A program made the translations under genes and the position numbers. The notes under the pieces are model-generated. The model searched no databases and was not told the DNA's origin. It saw nothing but the letters and a program-made list of their open reading frames with translations. A stretch of 64,000 nucleotides of DNA from Seohaeicola sp024304985 (GTDB lineage Bacteria > Pseudomonadota > Alphaproteobacteria > Rhodobacterales > Rhodobacteraceae): contig NZ_JARAMP010000005.1 in the NCBI RefSeq assembly GCF_028802875.1, positions 62,001 to 126,000 on the forward strand. The letters run 5' to 3'. This document shows, one piece after another, positions 42,542-50,366 of the stretch. Within the stretch, counting starts at the first letter, position 1, and each line of letters opens with the position of its first letter.

Positions 42542-42844
42542 TCATGCGGGCAGGTCGCGGTCCAGCGCTTCCAGCGAGCCTTTGCGCTCGGTCCCGTCGG
42601 CCATCGCGGGCAGTTCGATCTCGGTGCAGGTGCCGGCATCGACCAATGTCCATGCGTTGCCCTGATAGTCGACCTTGGAGGAGCCGGCGCAGGTGGTGCC
42701 GGGACCGGCGGCGCAGTCGTTCTGACCGGCGAGCGAGACGCCGAAGCATTTTTCCTTGGCCTGGGCCTGTGCCGGGGTTGAATGGGCGGCGAGGGCGGTG
42801 GCCATGGCCCCTGCAATGGCGAGGGATTTCATCATGGTGGACAT
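42542..42844 (-). CDS. bufA: BufA bufferin precursor (DUF2282)
   Basis: A 100-aa exported RiPP precursor. A signal peptide (about 1-27, to AQA) is followed by EKCFGVSLAGQNDCAAGPGT and TCAGSSKVDYQGNAW, the DUF2282 signature, with four Cys at 33, 44, 52 and 73. In bufferins the Cys residues are modified by the MNIO enzyme and the peptide chelates copper in the periplasm. The ribosome site AGGGAGA precedes ATG 42844. It heads a bufA-bufB-bufC-doxX operon. Confidence 0.9.
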   Translation of the reverse strand: MSTMMKSLAIAGAMATALAAHSTPAQAQAKEKCFGVSLAGQNDCAAGPGTTCAGSSKVDYQGNAWTLVDAGTCTEIELPAMADGTERKGSLEALDRDLPA

Positions 42845-42918
42845 TGGGTCTTCTCCCTTGAGGTTGATGTCGGTATCGCGGTCTTGGCGATAACATAGTG
42901 GTAGCTGGTGGCATCCGT

Positions 42919-42956
42919 CACGGGCCAGACACGAGAAAGTGTGTCACAGGCCCGTG
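42919..42956. promoter_or_regulatory. Palindrome upstream of bufA and downstream of thrS
   Basis: CACGGGCC (42919-42926) and GGCCCGTG (42949-42956) are exact reverse complements, with ACAC/GTGT pairing inside. It may be an operator for the buf promoter or a thrS 3' hairpin; no U-tract follows. The rest of the 206-base gap holds another imperfect pair (CAACCGG/CCGGTTG, 42991-43020). Confidence 0.4.
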
Positions 42957-43050
42957 AGAAAAACCCGCAAAACCTGACCCGGCGGGGTGTCAACCGGCGG
43001 AAAACAGCGCGCTCCGGTTGAGTGGAAACGCGCTATCGGTGTGTCGATTG

Positions 43051-44997
43051 TTACAGCAGATCGGGGGGCGTCGCCTCGGCTGCGAGGGTGGCCACAATCG
43101 CGTCAAGCGGTGTAACGGACGTCGAAGTCTCACCAAGTCGGCGGAGCGACACGGTGCCCTCTTCGACCTCTTTCATGCCGCAGGCGAGGATGACGGGGAC
43201 CTTGCCCACGGAATGTTCGCGGATCTTGTAGTTGATCTTTTCATTCCTGAGATCCGCCTCGGCCCGGATGCCGCGGGCTTTCAGCGCATCCACCACCTTG
43301 AGGCAATAGTCATCCGCATCGGACACGATGGCGGCCACCACGACCTGACGCGGGGCCAGCCAGAAGGGCAGCTTGCCCGCGTGGGATTCGATCAGGATGC
43401 CGATGAACCGCTCGAAACTGCCCAAGACCGCGCGGTGCAGCATGACGGGGCGATGTTTCGCGCCGTCCTGGCCGATATAGGATGCGTCCAGCCGTTCGGG
43501 CAGGACGAAATCCACCTGATGCGTGCCGCATTGCCAATCGCGCCCGATGGCGTCGGTCAGTACGAATTCCAGTTTCGGCCCGTAGAAGGCGCCTTCGCCG
43601 GGGTTCACGGTCGGTTCAATGCCAGCCGCGCGGGTGGCGGACAGAAGGGCGGCTTCGGCCTTGTCCCAGATCTCGTCGCTGCCTGCGCGGACATCGGGGC
43701 GGGTGGAGAATTTCACCTTGAAGGATTCGAAGCCCAGATCGCGGTAGATCGCCGAGAGAAAGCCGATGAAGCGGGAGGTTTCCGCCTCGATCTGATCCTC
43801 GCGGCAGAAGATATGCGCGTCATCCTGCGTAAAGCCGCGCACGCGCATGATGCCATGCAGCGCGCCCGAGGGTTCATAGCGGTTGCACGATCCGAATTCG
43901 GCCATGCGCAAGGGCAGGTCGCGATAGGACTTCAGGCCCACGTTGAAGATCTGCACATGGCAGGGGCAGTTCATGGGCTTGAGCGCGTTGACGGTCTTTT
44001 CGCGGGCGTGTTCCTCATCGACTTCGACGATGAACATGTTTTCCTGATAGTTGGCCCAGTGGCCGGATTTTTCCCACAACACGCGGTTCACGACTTGGGG
44101 TGTGTTCACCTCGACATAGCCGCCCTTGCGCTGCTGGCGGCGCATGTAATCCTGCAATTCGGTATAGATCGTCCAGCCGTTCGGGTGCCAGAACACCTGA
44201 CCGGGGGCTTCTTCCTGCATGTGGAAGAGGTCCATCTCGCGGCCCAGTTTGCGGTGGTCGCGTTTGGCGGCCTCTTCCAGCATCGTCAGATGGGCTTTCA
44301 ACTCGTCCCGGTTCAGGAAGGCGGCACCATAGATGCGTTGCAGCATGGGGCGCGTGCTGTCGCCGCGCCAATAGGCCCCCGCGACGTTCATCAGCTTGAA
44401 AGCATCGGCGGGCACCTGCCCGGTGTTTTGCAGATGCGGACCACGGCAGAGGTCCTGCCAATGGCCGTGCCAATACATCCGCAAGGGTTCGTCGCCGGGG
44501 ATGGAATGGATCAACTCGACCTTGTAGGGCTCGTTATTCGCCTCGTAATAGGCGATGGCGCGGGCGCGGTCCCAGACTTCGGTCGTGACGGGATCGCGCT
44601 TGGCGATGATCTCGCGCATCTTCTTTTCGATGACGGCAAGGTCTTCGGGCGTGAAGGGTTCGGCGCGGTCGAAATCGTAATACCAGCCGTTGTCGATCAC
44701 CGGGCCGATGGTGACTTTCACCGCAGGCCAGATCTCCTGCACGGCGCGGGCCATGATATGGGCCAGATCATGCCGGACCAGTTCCAGCGCAGGCGCACGG
44801 TCGGCCATCGTGTTGATGGCAAGGCTCGCGTCCTGCGTGATGGGCCATTGCAGATCCCAATGCTTGCCGTCCAGCGTGGCGCTGATCGCCTTTTTGGCAA
44901 GAGATTTCGAGATGTCTGCGGCGACATCTGCGGCGGTCACGCCTGCGTCATAGCTGCGTGCATTGCCATCAGGGAATGTGAGAGAGATCTGTGCCAT
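43051..44997 (-). CDS. thrS: Threonyl-tRNA synthetase
   Basis: A 648-aa class II synthetase. The N-terminal TGS domain begins MAQISLTFPDGNARSY; the editing domain follows, then the catalytic core with MNCPCHVQIF (zinc-binding Cys), LRMAEFGSCNRYEPSGALHG and RGFTQDDAHIFC, and an anticodon-binding domain near the C-terminus. ATG 44997 gives the standard length. The 177 bases upstream contain no gene. A very long open frame on the opposite strand is its shadow. Confidence 0.98.
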   Translation of the reverse strand: MAQISLTFPDGNARSYDAGVTAADVAADISKSLAKKAISATLDGKHWDLQWPITQDASLAINTMADRAPALELVRHDLAHIMARAVQEIWPAVKVTIGPVIDNGWYYDFDRAEPFTPEDLAVIEKKMREIIAKRDPVTTEVWDRARAIAYYEANNEPYKVELIHSIPGDEPLRMYWHGHWQDLCRGPHLQNTGQVPADAFKLMNVAGAYWRGDSTRPMLQRIYGAAFLNRDELKAHLTMLEEAAKRDHRKLGREMDLFHMQEEAPGQVFWHPNGWTIYTELQDYMRRQQRKGGYVEVNTPQVVNRVLWEKSGHWANYQENMFIVEVDEEHAREKTVNALKPMNCPCHVQIFNVGLKSYRDLPLRMAEFGSCNRYEPSGALHGIMRVRGFTQDDAHIFCREDQIEAETSRFIGFLSAIYRDLGFESFKVKFSTRPDVRAGSDEIWDKAEAALLSATRAAGIEPTVNPGEGAFYGPKLEFVLTDAIGRDWQCGTHQVDFVLPERLDASYIGQDGAKHRPVMLHRAVLGSFERFIGILIESHAGKLPFWLAPRQVVVAAIVSDADDYCLKVVDALKARGIRAEADLRNEKINYKIREHSVGKVPVILACGMKEVEEGTVSLRRLGETSTSVTPLDAIVATLAAEATPPDLL

Positions 44998-45174
44998 ATC
45001 GGCCTCCTCGTCGGTTTGGCGCCCACGGAACGCCCGGTTGCGGGTTATATATTGTGCGGTGCCTATGTGACGGGCGGATGGTCCCAAGTCAAGCGGGGGC
45101 GATGCGGGGTTTTCCCCGCGCGCGGGCTGGGGCAAGATCAGGGTCTAGGCCGCGAATGACAAAGGGCAGGGCAG

Positions 45175-45921
45175 ATGGTGGAGTATCTTGAGACGGAAGC
45201 CGGGCGGCGCATCGCCTATCAGCGGCAGGAGGGGCGCGGGCCGGGCGTGGTGTTTCTGGGCGGCTTCCGCTCGGACATGACGGGGACCAAGGCGCAGTTC
45301 CTTGAGGACTGGGCGCGAGCTGAGGGGCGGGCCTTTCTGCGGTTTGACTATTCCGGGCATGGGCAATCCTCCGGCGCGTTCGAGGAAGGGGCGATCGGTG
45401 ATTGGGCGGCGGATGCGATGGCGGCGGTGGCGCGGCTGACGGCGGGGCCGCAGATATTGGTGGGATCGTCGATGGGCGGCTGGATTTCGCTGCTGCTGGC
45501 GCGGGACATGGCGCAGCGTGTTGCGGGGCTGGTGACCATCGCGGCGGCACCGGATTTCACCGAGGACAGCATGTGGGCCGGGTTCGACACCGATCAGCGC
45601 GCGGTGCTGGAGGAGGTGGGCCGGATCGCGCTGCCATCGGAATATGGCGAGCCTTTGGTGATCACCAAACGGCTGATCGCGGATGGCCGCAACCATCTGG
45701 TGCTGCGCGCGCCGTTGGATTTGCCGTTCCCGGTCAGAATGTTGCAGGGCACGGCGGATGCGGATGTGGACATGTCCGTGGCGCTGCGTCTGCTGGACCA
45801 TGTGACCGGCCCGGATATCCGGCTGACGCTGGTCAAGAGCGCGGATCATCGGTTTTCGGAGCCCGCCTGTCTGGATCTGATCGCGGCGGCGATTGCCGAT
45901 GTGACAGCGGCGGTGGCCTGA
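45175..45921 (+). CDS. Alpha/beta hydrolase, ABHD10-like
   Basis: A 248-aa serine hydrolase. FLGGFRSDMTGTKA precedes the oxyanion region, FDYSGHGQSSG is the following strand-loop, and the nucleophile elbow is GSSMGG (Ser around residue 98). Asp and His are expected in GTADADVD and SADHRFS. The layout resembles ABHD10-type (thio)esterases. The next gene starts one base after its stop. Confidence 0.85.
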   Translation: MVEYLETEAGRRIAYQRQEGRGPGVVFLGGFRSDMTGTKAQFLEDWARAEGRAFLRFDYSGHGQSSGAFEEGAIGDWAADAMAAVARLTAGPQILVGSSMGGWISLLLARDMAQRVAGLVTIAAAPDFTEDSMWAGFDTDQRAVLEEVGRIALPSEYGEPLVITKRLIADGRNHLVLRAPLDLPFPVRMLQGTADADVDMSVALRLLDHVTGPDIRLTLVKSADHRFSEPACLDLIAAAIADVTAAVA

Positions 45922-45922
45922 G

Positions 45923-46384
45923 ATGGAGCAGCGCATCAGCCTTGTGACATTGGCCGTGGCAGACCCCGACCGCGCGGCGCGGTTCTATGAGGCGCTGGGC
46001 TGGACCCGTGTGGACAGCGAGCCGGGCATCCGGGTCTTTGATCTGCTGGGGCAATCGCTGGCGCTGTATCCGCGCGCCGATCTGGCCCGCGACATGGGTA
46101 TATCCGAGACGGAACTGGGCACCGGGGCCATGACGCTGGCCTGCAATACCCGCACCCGCGCGGAGGTTGCGCAGGTCATGGCCGAGGCCGAGGCGGCGGG
46201 GGCGCGCATCCTGCGGCCTGCGCATGACGTGTTCTGGGGCGGGCATATCGGCTATTTCGCGGACCCGGACGGGCATGTCTGGGAGGTGGCGTTCAACCCG
46301 TTCTCGCCTTTGTCGGCGGCGGGGGCGTTCCGCTGGGCGGGCTTTGGCGACACGCCCGCCAATCCGGTTGACGATGGGGCCTGA
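45923..46384 (+). CDS. VOC-family protein
   Basis: A 153-aa vicinal-oxygen-chelate fold protein. It begins QRISLVTLAVADPDRAARFYEALGW and has the C-terminal half HIGYFADPDGHVWEVAFNPF, with the Glu ligand in WEVAFNP. Such single-domain members include glyoxalase-like and resistance proteins; the substrate is unknown. It is tightly spaced after the hydrolase gene. Confidence 0.85.
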   Translation: MEQRISLVTLAVADPDRAARFYEALGWTRVDSEPGIRVFDLLGQSLALYPRADLARDMGISETELGTGAMTLACNTRTRAEVAQVMAEAEAAGARILRPAHDVFWGGHIGYFADPDGHVWEVAFNPFSPLSAAGAFRWAGFGDTPANPVDDGA

Positions 46385-46436
46385 TCTGTCCACCTTGGCG
46401 GCGATGTCCGTCCCGATTGCAAGGCTGTGACCCCTG

Positions 46437-47147
46437 ATGCCCGATCCTCTTGTCCTGTTGCCCGGCATGATGTGCGATGCCCGCCTGTTCGCCCCCCAGA
46501 TCATCGACCTGTCGCGCGATCACGCGGTGATGGTCGCGCCGATCACACAGGGCGAGCGGATCGAGGAAATCGCATCAAGCCTGCTGGATGTGCTGCCCGC
46601 GAAATTCGCGCTGGCCGGGCTGTCGATGGGCGGGATCGTGGCGATGGAACTCTTGCGCCGCGCGCCAGAGCGGATCACGCGGCTGGCCCTGATGGATACG
46701 AATCCGCTGGCCGAGACGCCCCAGACCGCCGCCGCCTATGAGCCGTTGATCATCGGGGCGCGGGCGGGGCGGCTGGACGAGGTGCTGCGCGGCTTCATGA
46801 AGCCCGAATATCTGGCGCCGGGGCCGCAGCGTCTGGCTGTGTTGAACCAGGTGATCGAGATGGGGCGTGATCTTGGGCCGGAGGTCATGGTGCGGCAGGT
46901 GCGCGCGCTGCAACGGCGCCGGGATCAGCAGCCCACGCTCAGGCGCTGCAAGGTGCCGACGCTGATCCTCTGCGGGGCACATGACACGCTGACCCCGCTG
47001 AAGCGGCATGCCTTCATGGCGGACCTGATCCCCTATGCCCGGCTGGAAGTGATCGAGGAGGCGGGCCACCTGCCGACGCTGGAGGCCCCCGAGGCCACGA
47101 CCGCCGCGCTGCGGGTCTGGCTGAAACAGCCTTTCGTGCTGCAATGA
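46437..47147 (+). CDS. Alpha/beta hydrolase coupled to citF
   Basis: A 236-aa alpha/beta hydrolase. LVLLPGMMCDARLFAPQ is the oxyanion strand, FALAGLSMGGIVAMELLRR the nucleophile elbow, LILCGAHDTLTPLKRH holds the Asp, and EEAGHLPTLEAPE the His. The stop overlaps the citF start by four bases (ATGA at 47144), an unusual partner for a citrate lyase subunit. The substrate is unknown. Confidence 0.86.
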   Translation: MPDPLVLLPGMMCDARLFAPQIIDLSRDHAVMVAPITQGERIEEIASSLLDVLPAKFALAGLSMGGIVAMELLRRAPERITRLALMDTNPLAETPQTAAAYEPLIIGARAGRLDEVLRGFMKPEYLAPGPQRLAVLNQVIEMGRDLGPEVMVRQVRALQRRRDQQPTLRRCKVPTLILCGAHDTLTPLKRHAFMADLIPYARLEVIEEAGHLPTLEAPEATTAALRVWLKQPFVLQ

Positions 47148-48658
47148 GCGGTTTACCGGAGCACGTGGCGGGCTATGGCGCGGTCACGGCCTTTGCCGAA
47201 GAAGCCGCCTGTCCCGATCTGCCGGTGATCCCCGAACGCGGCGTGGCCGGGACGGCGGAGAAGCGGCTGCCCGATCTGGCCGCAGCGCTTGCGGCGGTGG
47301 GGCTGCGCGACGGGATGACGGTGTCCTTTCATCACCACCTGCGCAATGGCGACGGGGTGCTGAACGCGGTGCTGGATGCCGTGGCTGCCGCCGGGATCGG
47401 GGGGCTGACGCTGGCCCCCAGTTCGATCTTTGCCACCCATGCGCCGCTGGTGGATCACATGGCGCGCGGGACCGTGACCGGGTTGCGCACCGCCTATATG
47501 GCCGGGCCGGTGGCGCAGGCGGTCAGCCGCGGGGCGCTGGCGCGGCCTGTGGTGCTGCATACCCATGGCGGGCGGGCGCGGGATATCGAGACGGGGCGGT
47601 TGACCATCGACGTCGCCTTCATCGCGGCGGCCATGGCGGACCGGGCGGGGAACCTGACCGGGGCGCAGGGGCCCTCGGCCTTTGGGCCCTTGGGCTATGG
47701 GCAGGTGGATGCGGCGCGGGCGCGTGTGACCGTGGCGGTGACCGATTGTCTGGTCGAGGAGTTGCCCTGCGCTGCGGATATCCCGGCGGCGCAGGTGGAT
47801 CATCTGGTCGTTCTGGACCGTATCGGGGATGCGGCGCGGATCGTGTCGGGGACGACGCAGATCACGACCGATCCCATGGGGCTGCATATTGCGGCGATGG
47901 CGGCGGATCTGATCGCGGCCTCTGGCCTGATGCGCGACGGGATGAGTTTCCAGACCGGGGCGGGGGGCACGTCGCTGGCGGTGGCCGCGCGGTTGGGGCA
48001 GTTGATGACGCAGGCGGGCGTCATCGCGGGCTTTGCCAGCGGCGGCATCACCGCGCCCATCGTGGCGCTGCACCGTGCGGGACTGGTGCGGCGGCTGTGG
48101 AATGTCCAGAGCTTCGATCTGGATGCGGTGGCAAGTTATGCCGATGATCCGCTGCACAAGGGAATGAGCGCCAGTCGCTATGCCAACCCGGCCCGCGCGG
48201 ACAGTATCGTCAATGCGCTGGATGTGATGATCCTTGGCGCGACCGAGGTCGGGGCGGATTTCGACGTGAACGTGACCACGGGCAGCGATGGCACGATCAT
48301 GGGCGGCTCGGGCGGTCATGCGGATGCGGCGGCGGGGGCCAAGCTGGCGATTGTGGTGACCCCGCTGGCGACAAGCGGCTGGCCGCGTCTGGTCGAGCGT
48401 GTGACCTGCCGCACCACCCCCGGCGCGCATATCGACGCGGTGGTGACCGAGGCGGGGATTGCGATCAACCCGCGCCGTCCCGATTTGCTGGAGCGGGCGC
48501 GTCATGCGGGTCTGCCCGTGATGACGCTGGCCGAGATGCGCGCCATGTGCCCGCCGCCGCGCGCGGTGCTGCGGCCCGTGCCGGATGCGCCCGTGGTTGC
48601 GGTCTGTGAATATCGTGACGGGCGGGTGATCGATCTGGTCCGGCGGCAGCCGGTCTAG
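47144..48658 (+). CDS. citF: CitF-like citrate lyase alpha subunit
   Basis: A 504-aa CoA/ACP-transferase-fold protein matching citrate lyase alpha (citrate:acetyl-ACP transferase). Conserved stretches are MTVSFHHHLRNGDGVLN, LAPSSIFATHAPLVDHM, FQTGAGGTSLAVA and GGSGGHADAAAGAKL. The enzyme normally works with CitD and CitE plus CitC/CitG/CitX for the prosthetic group; none of these is in the window. It follows a hydrolase with overlapping codons. Either the partners are elsewhere or it has another acyl-transferase role. Confidence 0.85.
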   Translation: MSGLPEHVAGYGAVTAFAEEAACPDLPVIPERGVAGTAEKRLPDLAAALAAVGLRDGMTVSFHHHLRNGDGVLNAVLDAVAAAGIGGLTLAPSSIFATHAPLVDHMARGTVTGLRTAYMAGPVAQAVSRGALARPVVLHTHGGRARDIETGRLTIDVAFIAAAMADRAGNLTGAQGPSAFGPLGYGQVDAARARVTVAVTDCLVEELPCAADIPAAQVDHLVVLDRIGDAARIVSGTTQITTDPMGLHIAAMAADLIAASGLMRDGMSFQTGAGGTSLAVAARLGQLMTQAGVIAGFASGGITAPIVALHRAGLVRRLWNVQSFDLDAVASYADDPLHKGMSASRYANPARADSIVNALDVMILGATEVGADFDVNVTTGSDGTIMGGSGGHADAAAGAKLAIVVTPLATSGWPRLVERVTCRTTPGAHIDAVVTEAGIAINPRRPDLLERARHAGLPVMTLAEMRAMCPPPRAVLRPVPDAPVVAVCEYRDGRVIDLVRRQPV

Positions 48659-48661
48659 GTC

Positions 48662-48913
48662 ATGGCACCGCGCAAACCCACCACGACCGAGAAGATCAGG
48701 CGGATGAACCAGAGGTTTCTGGTGCGGGTCCGGCGCAAGGTGCCGGCGGGGTTGCGGCTGGTGGCCGGGCTGTTGCTGATTCTGGGCGGTGTGCTGGGCT
48801 TTCTGCCGGTGCTGGGCTTCTGGATGATCCCGCTGGGACTGGGTGTCGCGGCGTTGGATGTGAAGCCGCTGATCGCGTGGGTGCGCGGGCGCAAGGACGG
48901 GCGCTGGAAGTAG
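48662..48913 (+). CDS. Small basic membrane protein, hypothetical
   Basis: An 83-aa protein. A very basic N-terminus (TTTEKIRRMNQRFLVRVRRK) precedes a hydrophobic hairpin (LVAGLLLILGGVLGFLPVLGFWMIPLGLGV) and a basic tail. It resembles small inner-membrane proteins of unknown function. ATG 48662 lies three bases after the citF stop, so it is likely in the same transcript, ending at the terminator at 48928. Confidence 0.75.
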   Translation: MAPRKPTTTEKIRRMNQRFLVRVRRKVPAGLRLVAGLLLILGGVLGFLPVLGFWMIPLGLGVAALDVKPLIAWVRGRKDGRWK

Positions 48914-48927
48914 GGGCAGCGAGACGC

Positions 48928-48959
48928 AAAAGGCCGGGCGCTGGGCCCGGCCTTCTTTT
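48928..48959. terminator. Bidirectional rho-independent terminator
   Basis: AAGGCCGGGC (48930-48939) pairs perfectly with GCCCGGCCTT (48945-48954) around a GCTGG loop, followed by CTTTT on the plus strand and preceded by CAAAA, which gives TTTT on the minus strand. It lies between the convergent small membrane protein gene and phaZ and can serve both. Confidence 0.88.
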
Positions 48960-48976
48960 GTCTCTATCGCAAAATC

Positions 48977-50257
48977 TTACTTCGCGGCGGCGTTCTTGTT
49001 TGCGGCCTTGATCTTGGGCTTGGCCGGGCCGCTGTTGGCGTCGATGAAGTTCAGCACCAGCGGGCGGATGTTGTTGCGCCAGCTTTTGCCCGCGAAGATG
49101 CCATAGTGACCGGCATCGGGTTCGACATGGCTGGCCTTCTTGCTGTCCGGCAGGCCGGTGCACAGGGCGAGCGCGGCGATGCACTGACCGGGGGCCGAGA
49201 TATCGTCCTTGGCGCCTTCCACCGTCTTGACGGCGACATCGGTGATCTTGCCGATATCGACATGGCGGCCATTTACGGTGAATGCGTTCTTGGCGATCTC
49301 GCGGTTCTTGAAGATCCGCTCGACCGTGGACAGGTAGAATTCGGCGGTCATGTCCATGACAGCCAGATATTCGTCATAGAAACGGTTATGGGCGTCATGA
49401 TCCGACGCCTCGCCGCGGGCGGTGCGGGCGATCTGATCCATGAAGGCCTTGGCATGGCGGTCGCCGTTCATCGAGATGAAGGAGGACAGCTGCAACAGGC
49501 CCGGATAGACCATGCGCCCCACGCCGGGGTATTTGAACCCGACGCGCTGGATCATCGACTGCTCCAACTGGCCCATGGTCACCCGCGCGCCGAAATCGGT
49601 CACGTCGGTGGGGGTGGCGTCCGGGTCGATCGGTCCACCGATCAGCGTCAGGCTGCGCGGCTGGGCGGAGGGGTCCTCCTCGGCCAGATAGGCGGTGGCG
49701 GCCAGCGCCAGCGGCGCGGGCTGACAGACGGCGATCACATGAGTGTCCGGTCCCATGTGGCGCATGAAATCCACCAGATAGAGGGTGTAATCCTCGACAT
49801 CGAACTTGCCGGCGCTGACGGGGATGTCGCGGGCATTGTGCCAGTCGGTGATATAGACCTCGCAATCGACAAGCAGGCTTTTCACGGTCGAGCGCAGCAG
49901 GGTGGCGTAATGGCCCGACATCGGCGCGACCAGAAGCACCTTGCGGTGGCTGGGCTCGCGTCCGGCGACGCGGAAATGGACAAGGTTGCCGAAGGGTTTG
50001 TCCACGACGGTGTCGATATGGACCAGATGGTCCTTGCCATCGGCGCCGGTAAAGGTGCGGATGCCCCAGTCCGGTTTCGCGACCATGCGCTTGAAGCTGC
50101 GCTCGGTCACTTCGCCCCAGGCGGCCATCCATTGCAAAGCAGGGTTTGGCACCATGCTGAAAACCGGATAGGATGCCAGTGACAGGGCGGAGGCACCCAG
50201 CCATTGGTTCGTATTACGCATCGTTTCCATAAGGTCGTAAGCGGCCATGTAACGCAT
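48977..50257 (-). CDS. phaZ: Intracellular polyhydroxyalkanoate depolymerase
   Basis: A 426-aa enzyme that mobilises stored polyhydroxybutyrate. VLLVAPMSGHYATLLRSTV and VYITDWHNARDIPVSAG are conserved blocks, and the nucleophile is Cys168 in VIAVCQPAPLALAA, as in Ralstonia-type PhaZ. The His is probably in EPDAGHYGIF. The start is ATG 50257 (MRYMAAYDLMETMRNT) behind GAGGAGA. The C-terminus is Lys/Ala-rich. It is divergent from phaC across a 109-base promoter region containing one PhaR-like operator. Confidence 0.93.
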   Translation of the reverse strand: MRYMAAYDLMETMRNTNQWLGASALSLASYPVFSMVPNPALQWMAAWGEVTERSFKRMVAKPDWGIRTFTGADGKDHLVHIDTVVDKPFGNLVHFRVAGREPSHRKVLLVAPMSGHYATLLRSTVKSLLVDCEVYITDWHNARDIPVSAGKFDVEDYTLYLVDFMRHMGPDTHVIAVCQPAPLALAATAYLAEEDPSAQPRSLTLIGGPIDPDATPTDVTDFGARVTMGQLEQSMIQRVGFKYPGVGRMVYPGLLQLSSFISMNGDRHAKAFMDQIARTARGEASDHDAHNRFYDEYLAVMDMTAEFYLSTVERIFKNREIAKNAFTVNGRHVDIGKITDVAVKTVEGAKDDISAPGQCIAALALCTGLPDSKKASHVEPDAGHYGIFAGKSWRNNIRPLVLNFIDANSGPAKPKIKAANKNAAAK

Positions 50258-50328
50258 CGGCGTCTCCTCGGTATACCATACGCAGGGGTGGTCATCATGC
50301 CGCTGGCCTCCCCGACAGGACGGCAACA

Positions 50329-50345
50329 ATGCTGCGTAGCAGCAA
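50329..50345. promoter_or_regulatory. PhaR-like operator in the phaZ-phaC promoter region
   Basis: ATGCTGCGTAGCAGCAA matches the pattern ATGCYGC-N3-GCRGCAT at all but the last base and contains exact CTGC-N3-GCAG, the form reported for PhaR binding in Paracoccus. It lies 21 bases before the phaC ATG (50367) and 71 bases from phaZ. Confidence 0.65.
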
Positions 50346-50366
50346 GAATACGGGGAATTTTTGAAT

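Noticed and set aside
43018..45159. A 713-codon open frame on the plus strand opposite thrS
   Set aside because: Mirror of thrS codon bias in GC-rich DNA; no ribosome site and no protein-like domain, whereas thrS is fully conserved.
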